This document shows positions 60,692 through 64,000 of a stretch of DNA of 64,000 nt, piece by piece (position 1 is the first letter of the stretch; each line of letters opens with the position of its first letter). The translations under genes and the position numbers were made by a program. The notes beneath the pieces are model-generated. The model was not told the origin of the DNA. It saw nothing but the letters and a program-made list of their open reading frames with translations, and ran no database searches. The DNA is from Ilex aquifolium (lineage: Eukaryota; Streptophyta; Magnoliopsida; Aquifoliales; Aquifoliaceae), in contig OX637396.1 of NCBI GenBank assembly GCA_951799425.1, positions 37,130,701-37,194,700 of the forward strand. The letters run 5' to 3'.

Positions 60692-60743
<52 letters not shown>
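58479..60743. other. 3' flank of the EMSY-LIKE gene and intergenic DNA
   Basis: The first few hundred bases probably contain the 3' UTR. Beyond that I see no coding frame with family resemblance, no RNA gene and no clear transposon end. An (AT)n run at about 60,699-60,747 adjoins the Helitron. Confidence 0.4.
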
Positions 60744-60750
<7 letters not shown>

Positions 60751-62001
60751 AAATACAATGCAATTCAAATCTCAAAAGATAAACAAAATAATTTTTGTTG
60801 AGATCTATTTAAATTTTATTTTAAAGTTAATCCGACGGCTAATATTAACATTTAACACCCCAAATTTAATAAGAAAAATAAGCCCCTAAGGATGTGTGTT
60901 GAGTGACTTTTTGAAAGTGCTTCTAAGACTTATAACTTCTCATGAGTATTTAAAAAAAAAAAAATAGTATTTGGAAACGTTTCACCACTATCACCACCAT
61001 CCCCATTGCCCTACTGCTGCCACCCCACCACAACCGCCGCCGTCGCCGCCGCCGCCACCATTGTCGCCAACCCACCACTGTCGTCACCACCACCACTATA
61101 ACCAACCCACAACCACAACCACACCCATCTCCCCACCACCACCCCCCACTACCACAGCACCACCGCTGCCGTCATCCTACCACCACCACCCCCATCACCA
61201 TCACTATCACCACCATCGCTGTCGTCGCCATTCACACCAACACCACTGCCACAAAAACCACCATCGCCCCAACCGCCACCACTACTACCGCCACCCAACC
61301 ATTCGCACCACCACCACCACAACGGTCGTTACTCTTCCACCACCGTCACTGTCCCACAATCACCCTTACCACCACCACCCCCACCCCCACTGCCCCATCA
61401 GCATCACCACCCCCACCACCACCACCACAGTTGCTGCCACCACACCACAATCACCACCGTCACCACTCATCGTCGCCCACCATCGTCGCCAGCCGTTGTC
61501 ACCCACTCCCACCACACCTACCACTACCAACCACCACCACAAGTCGTCACCCACCATCCACTGTCACCCACCCCCACCACACCTACCACCGCCATTTGCC
61601 ATCACCCATCACAATGTCGCCCAAAAGCACCCACCACCACCATCATCATCACCACCACAACCCACCACCGTCATCACTCCACCACCACCCACACGCACCA
61701 CCATCACCACCGCCATCACTTATTACCACTATCGTCAAACCAAAACCTACCATCACCATCACCGTTGCCACCCACAGCTGCCACCATCACCACGGTCATC
61801 GCCACCCACCACAACCATCACCATCTCCCACCACCTCCACTGTTGCCCATCACTACAATTGCTTATCTCTACTACAATCGATACTTAAATTTATTTCCCT
61901 CTTTTCCATATTTGTAATTTAATTTTAGATGTGCATACAAATATATTTATTGTTGACCATTTTTTTATTACTCTGTGCCTTCAGGCATATAAAATAACTA
62001 G
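60744..62001 (+). mobile_element. Helitron copy F
   Basis: The 5' arm near 60,744-60,980 matches copy E (AACAAAATAATTTTTGTT, GGCTAATATTAAC, the GTGACTTTTTGAAAGT block). The CCA-rich array runs about 60,985-61,850. The 3' arm ends TCTGTGCCTTCAGGCAT (half-decayed hairpin) and AACTAG at 62,001, followed by T. Its array is far longer than in copy E. Long Thr/Pro/His frames here are repeat translations. Confidence 0.7.
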
Positions 62002-62269
62002 TTCAACTATATTTTAAATTAAAATCATGTGATGAGGACAAAATATGTAATGAAAATAAGTAACTAATCAATCTCTCAACCTTCGCGTCAACACAAGGTC
62101 TGGACCGCATGCAAGTTTTTCCAAAAATCGAAGAACTTTTTTTTACACTAAAAATTCGGTAGGACTAAAATTAATTTTCACATTAAAGGAGTGAGCCTAG
62201 CCTAATTTATTATATTAATAATCATATATTATTACTGTTACAATGAATATTTACTCGTTTGGGTGTCAA

Positions 62270-62689
62270 CTGCTGGCCCAATGACTTGGCATTACAGTCA
62301 CGTGCCTCCCATGAAGCTGGATTGAATTATATGCTACGACGTCGTTTCAATCTGTCCTCTCTTTTGGACAGGCCACAAGTTATTGGATTCAATTGGGCCC
62401 AATATATTACGGGCTGTACAACAATGTAGACATTTCGTGACATGGGGCCCAATAAGCGCGGCCTCGAACCCTAATTATAAATCAAATTTAAATCTCAGGT
62501 TTGTGTTCCGGGAAACCGCCTCAGCCAAACCCTAGGGTTTTGCTGGCCTGTCTATTGCTTGCTCCTTTTGAAATTATAATTAAATTCGTCAATATATATG
62601 AACACACACACACACATATATATTCACTTTGATTTCATAGATTTTTTGGAGTTGGTGTGTGGAGTTGTGGGTTTGAATCTGGTGTGGTG
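62270..62689 (+). promoter_or_regulatory. Housekeeping-type promoter of the CCCH zinc-finger gene
   Basis: Several GGCCCA elements (site II, TCP-binding) near 62,275, 62,394 and 62,446, and a telo-box AAACCCTAGGG near 62,527. This pair is typical of genes active in dividing cells, such as ribosomal and RNA-processing genes. No clear TATA box. Confidence 0.6.
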
Positions 62690-64000
62690 ATGGAGTTTGG
62701 GAAGAAGAGAGACAGACCACTTGGTGCCTTTGCCGTCAACGGAGGCTTCAAGAAACCAAAGGAAGGTTAGTCTCACCTCTATATACAACTATTTGACACT
62801 GATGATATTGATTGATTTGAAGTTGTCCACTTACACACACACAGAGATCCCAGCGATTCGGGTCAGCTGTATGAATCTGGTTATGTGATATGCTTGTTTG
62901 CATCTGATTTAAAAAGATAAAAAAAAAAAAAAATTCTTGTTTTCTGAAGAGTATAAACAGTGAATCAGTATATGGAATTCGTCTCATACTATTCCGAAAA
63001 GTCGTGTCTAGGTAGTTGGACAAGAGTTCTGGGATTGAATATTACCATTCAGATTGAAAGGATTTTGGCCAGGATATGCATTCCCTTCCCCTGGGTGAGT
63101 TACCCAATCATTGGATGTAATAAACAAGTAAAGCCTGAAAAATGCGATTAGACAACCTCAAGGGGTAGCTGAGGTGGTAACAGCTACGAATTGTAAACTC
63201 AGATTTTTTGAGTTCGAATCTTGTCAACTCTTTAAGAGATTTATCCCTCTTGAATACTCTAATTTCCCGATCCTCCAGCCTTTGACCGGACCGGGAAAGG
63301 GAATATTTGAGGTGCGCGTAAAAAAAAAAAATGGGATTAGACAAAGAAGTGACAGTAGTGTTTCTGACTATTCCAAAACTTAGAATGCTCTTTCTTGGCC
63401 AAGTTAGGGGGTGGAGTTTGAATTGTTGTGGTTTGGACATCTTTGTTTTGCTGGACGAGAGATTAGTATAGACATAGATGCGGCAAAATTTGATGATGTG
63501 ATTAGAAGAATATATTTTCTTGATTCTTCGCTGTACTATATACCAAAGGTAAGAAGTTATTTATATTTATATACCTTATTTGTTAATGAATTTATTATAT
63601 TTCTATGGATGGGTGATTTTTGATGTGGTTGTCATTAATAATTAATAACGTCGTGAATCCTGGATTGATAAGTAATCGAATGTTTAACTGAGAAAAAGGG
63701 ATTAATGTTTTTGCAACAGATACAACCGGTGTAGGAAGCAAATCAAAGCCATGCACGAAGTTTTTCAGGTTATAATCTTAACCCATCCGAGATAAATAAT
63801 TCTCAATTTAAGACCTTTATCATGGAAATCTAGCCTGTAAATATTTTTTGTTTTACTAGCAACCACAGTCATCTAAGTTTTCTAGTTGAAAACAGTTCAA
63901 TATAACGAATGATACTATAGGTCATTGAAAAGCCGTTGTCGGGTAATGTAACTCTCTTTTTCATTGTGGTTTTACATTTATGCCTTTATCTCGGAAAATC
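62690..64000 (+). CDS. CCCH zinc-finger protein, C3H14-like (5' part only)
   Basis: Probable RNA-binding protein of the plant CCCH(-KH) group. Exon 1 (62,690-62,765) encodes MEFGKKRDRPLGAFAVNGGF and a Lys-rich end, ending in phase 1 at a GTTAGT donor. Exon 2 (63,720-63,768) encodes TTGVGSKSKPCTKFF, the well-conserved lead-in to the first CCCH finger, whose first Cys is the C of KPCTKFF. The next exon lies beyond the window, so the fingers and any KH domain are not seen. The short basic first exon and the SKSKPCTKFF block are what identify it. The intron holds a SINE. Confidence 0.75.
63156..63329 (+). mobile_element. SINE with 15-bp target duplication in intron 1 of the CCCH gene
   Basis: Flanking 15-mers at 63,141-63,155 and 63,330-63,344 match at 14 of 15 (core GATTAGACAA). 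5' GGTAGCTGAGGTGGTAAC holds the A-box region, GAGTTCGAATCTTG the B box. Ends TTGACCGGACCGG...GTGCGCGT plus A12. This is the clearest member of the family also seen at 27,556 and 32,896. Confidence 0.85.

Noticed and set aside
60971-61922. 305-codon Thr/Pro/His-rich frame resembling an extensin
   Set aside because: No signal peptide and no regular extensin motif, and it lies within Helitron F between its arms. A repeat translation.
63156-63329. tRNA gene, because of A- and B-box-like motifs
   Set aside because: No cloverleaf could be folded by eye; the A tail and 15-bp target duplication show a SINE.

Overview
The window is nuclear DNA of a flowering plant, probably a woody eudicot. It is AT-rich and intron-containing, its genes belong to plant families (G-type lectin receptor kinase, SRG1-like 2-oxoglutarate oxygenase, EMSY-LIKE, plant CCCH zinc finger), and transposable elements of nearly every plant class fill much of the rest.

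1-26,012 holds a tandem segmental duplication. Two G-type lectin S-receptor-like kinase genes, RLK-A (438-8070, +) and RLK-B (16,825-21,124, +), share coding sequence, one intron and downstream DNA. The right breakpoint of the first copy falls inside the last exon of a 2-oxoglutarate/Fe(II) oxygenase: the first copy keeps a 145-bp stub (11,433-11,577), while the second copy runs into the full gene (25,869-29,955, -). That gene has four well-formed exons but one in-frame stop in exon 3. Because the copies can be compared, several insertions have an 'empty site' in the paralogue: a Helitron array in RLK-A intron 1, a solo LTR behind RLK-A, a PIF/Harbinger MITE in front of RLK-B and a 2.65-kb solo LTR behind RLK-B.

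30,000-35,575 is a nest of repeats: a tandem duplication carrying a hAT MITE, and a decayed LINE holding another hAT MITE and a SINE inserted inside a SINE. 35,576-49,385 is a Helitron split by a young Ty3/gypsy element of the Tat type (36,090-49,199, CCACC target duplication, 709-bp LTRs). Besides gag-pol on the minus strand, that element carries two related, intron-bearing genes on the opposite strand.

50,757-58,478 (+) is a complete ten-exon EMSY-LIKE gene (ENT plus Tudor/Agenet-like domains, 433 codons) with hAT and SINE insertions in its introns. 60,744-62,001 is another Helitron of the same family. 62,690 to the window end (+) is the start of a CCCH zinc-finger gene with a housekeeping-type promoter.

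The most unusual items are (i) a non-autonomous Helitron family whose core is a CCA/CCG triplet array, present six times here and head-to-tail in RLK-A intron 1, and (ii) the pair of antisense genes inside the Tat element. The long Pro/His/Gly-rich reading frames in the Helitrons are translations of triplet repeats, not genes. Everything was read by eye; identity of families rests on motifs, termini and target-site duplications, not on database searches.
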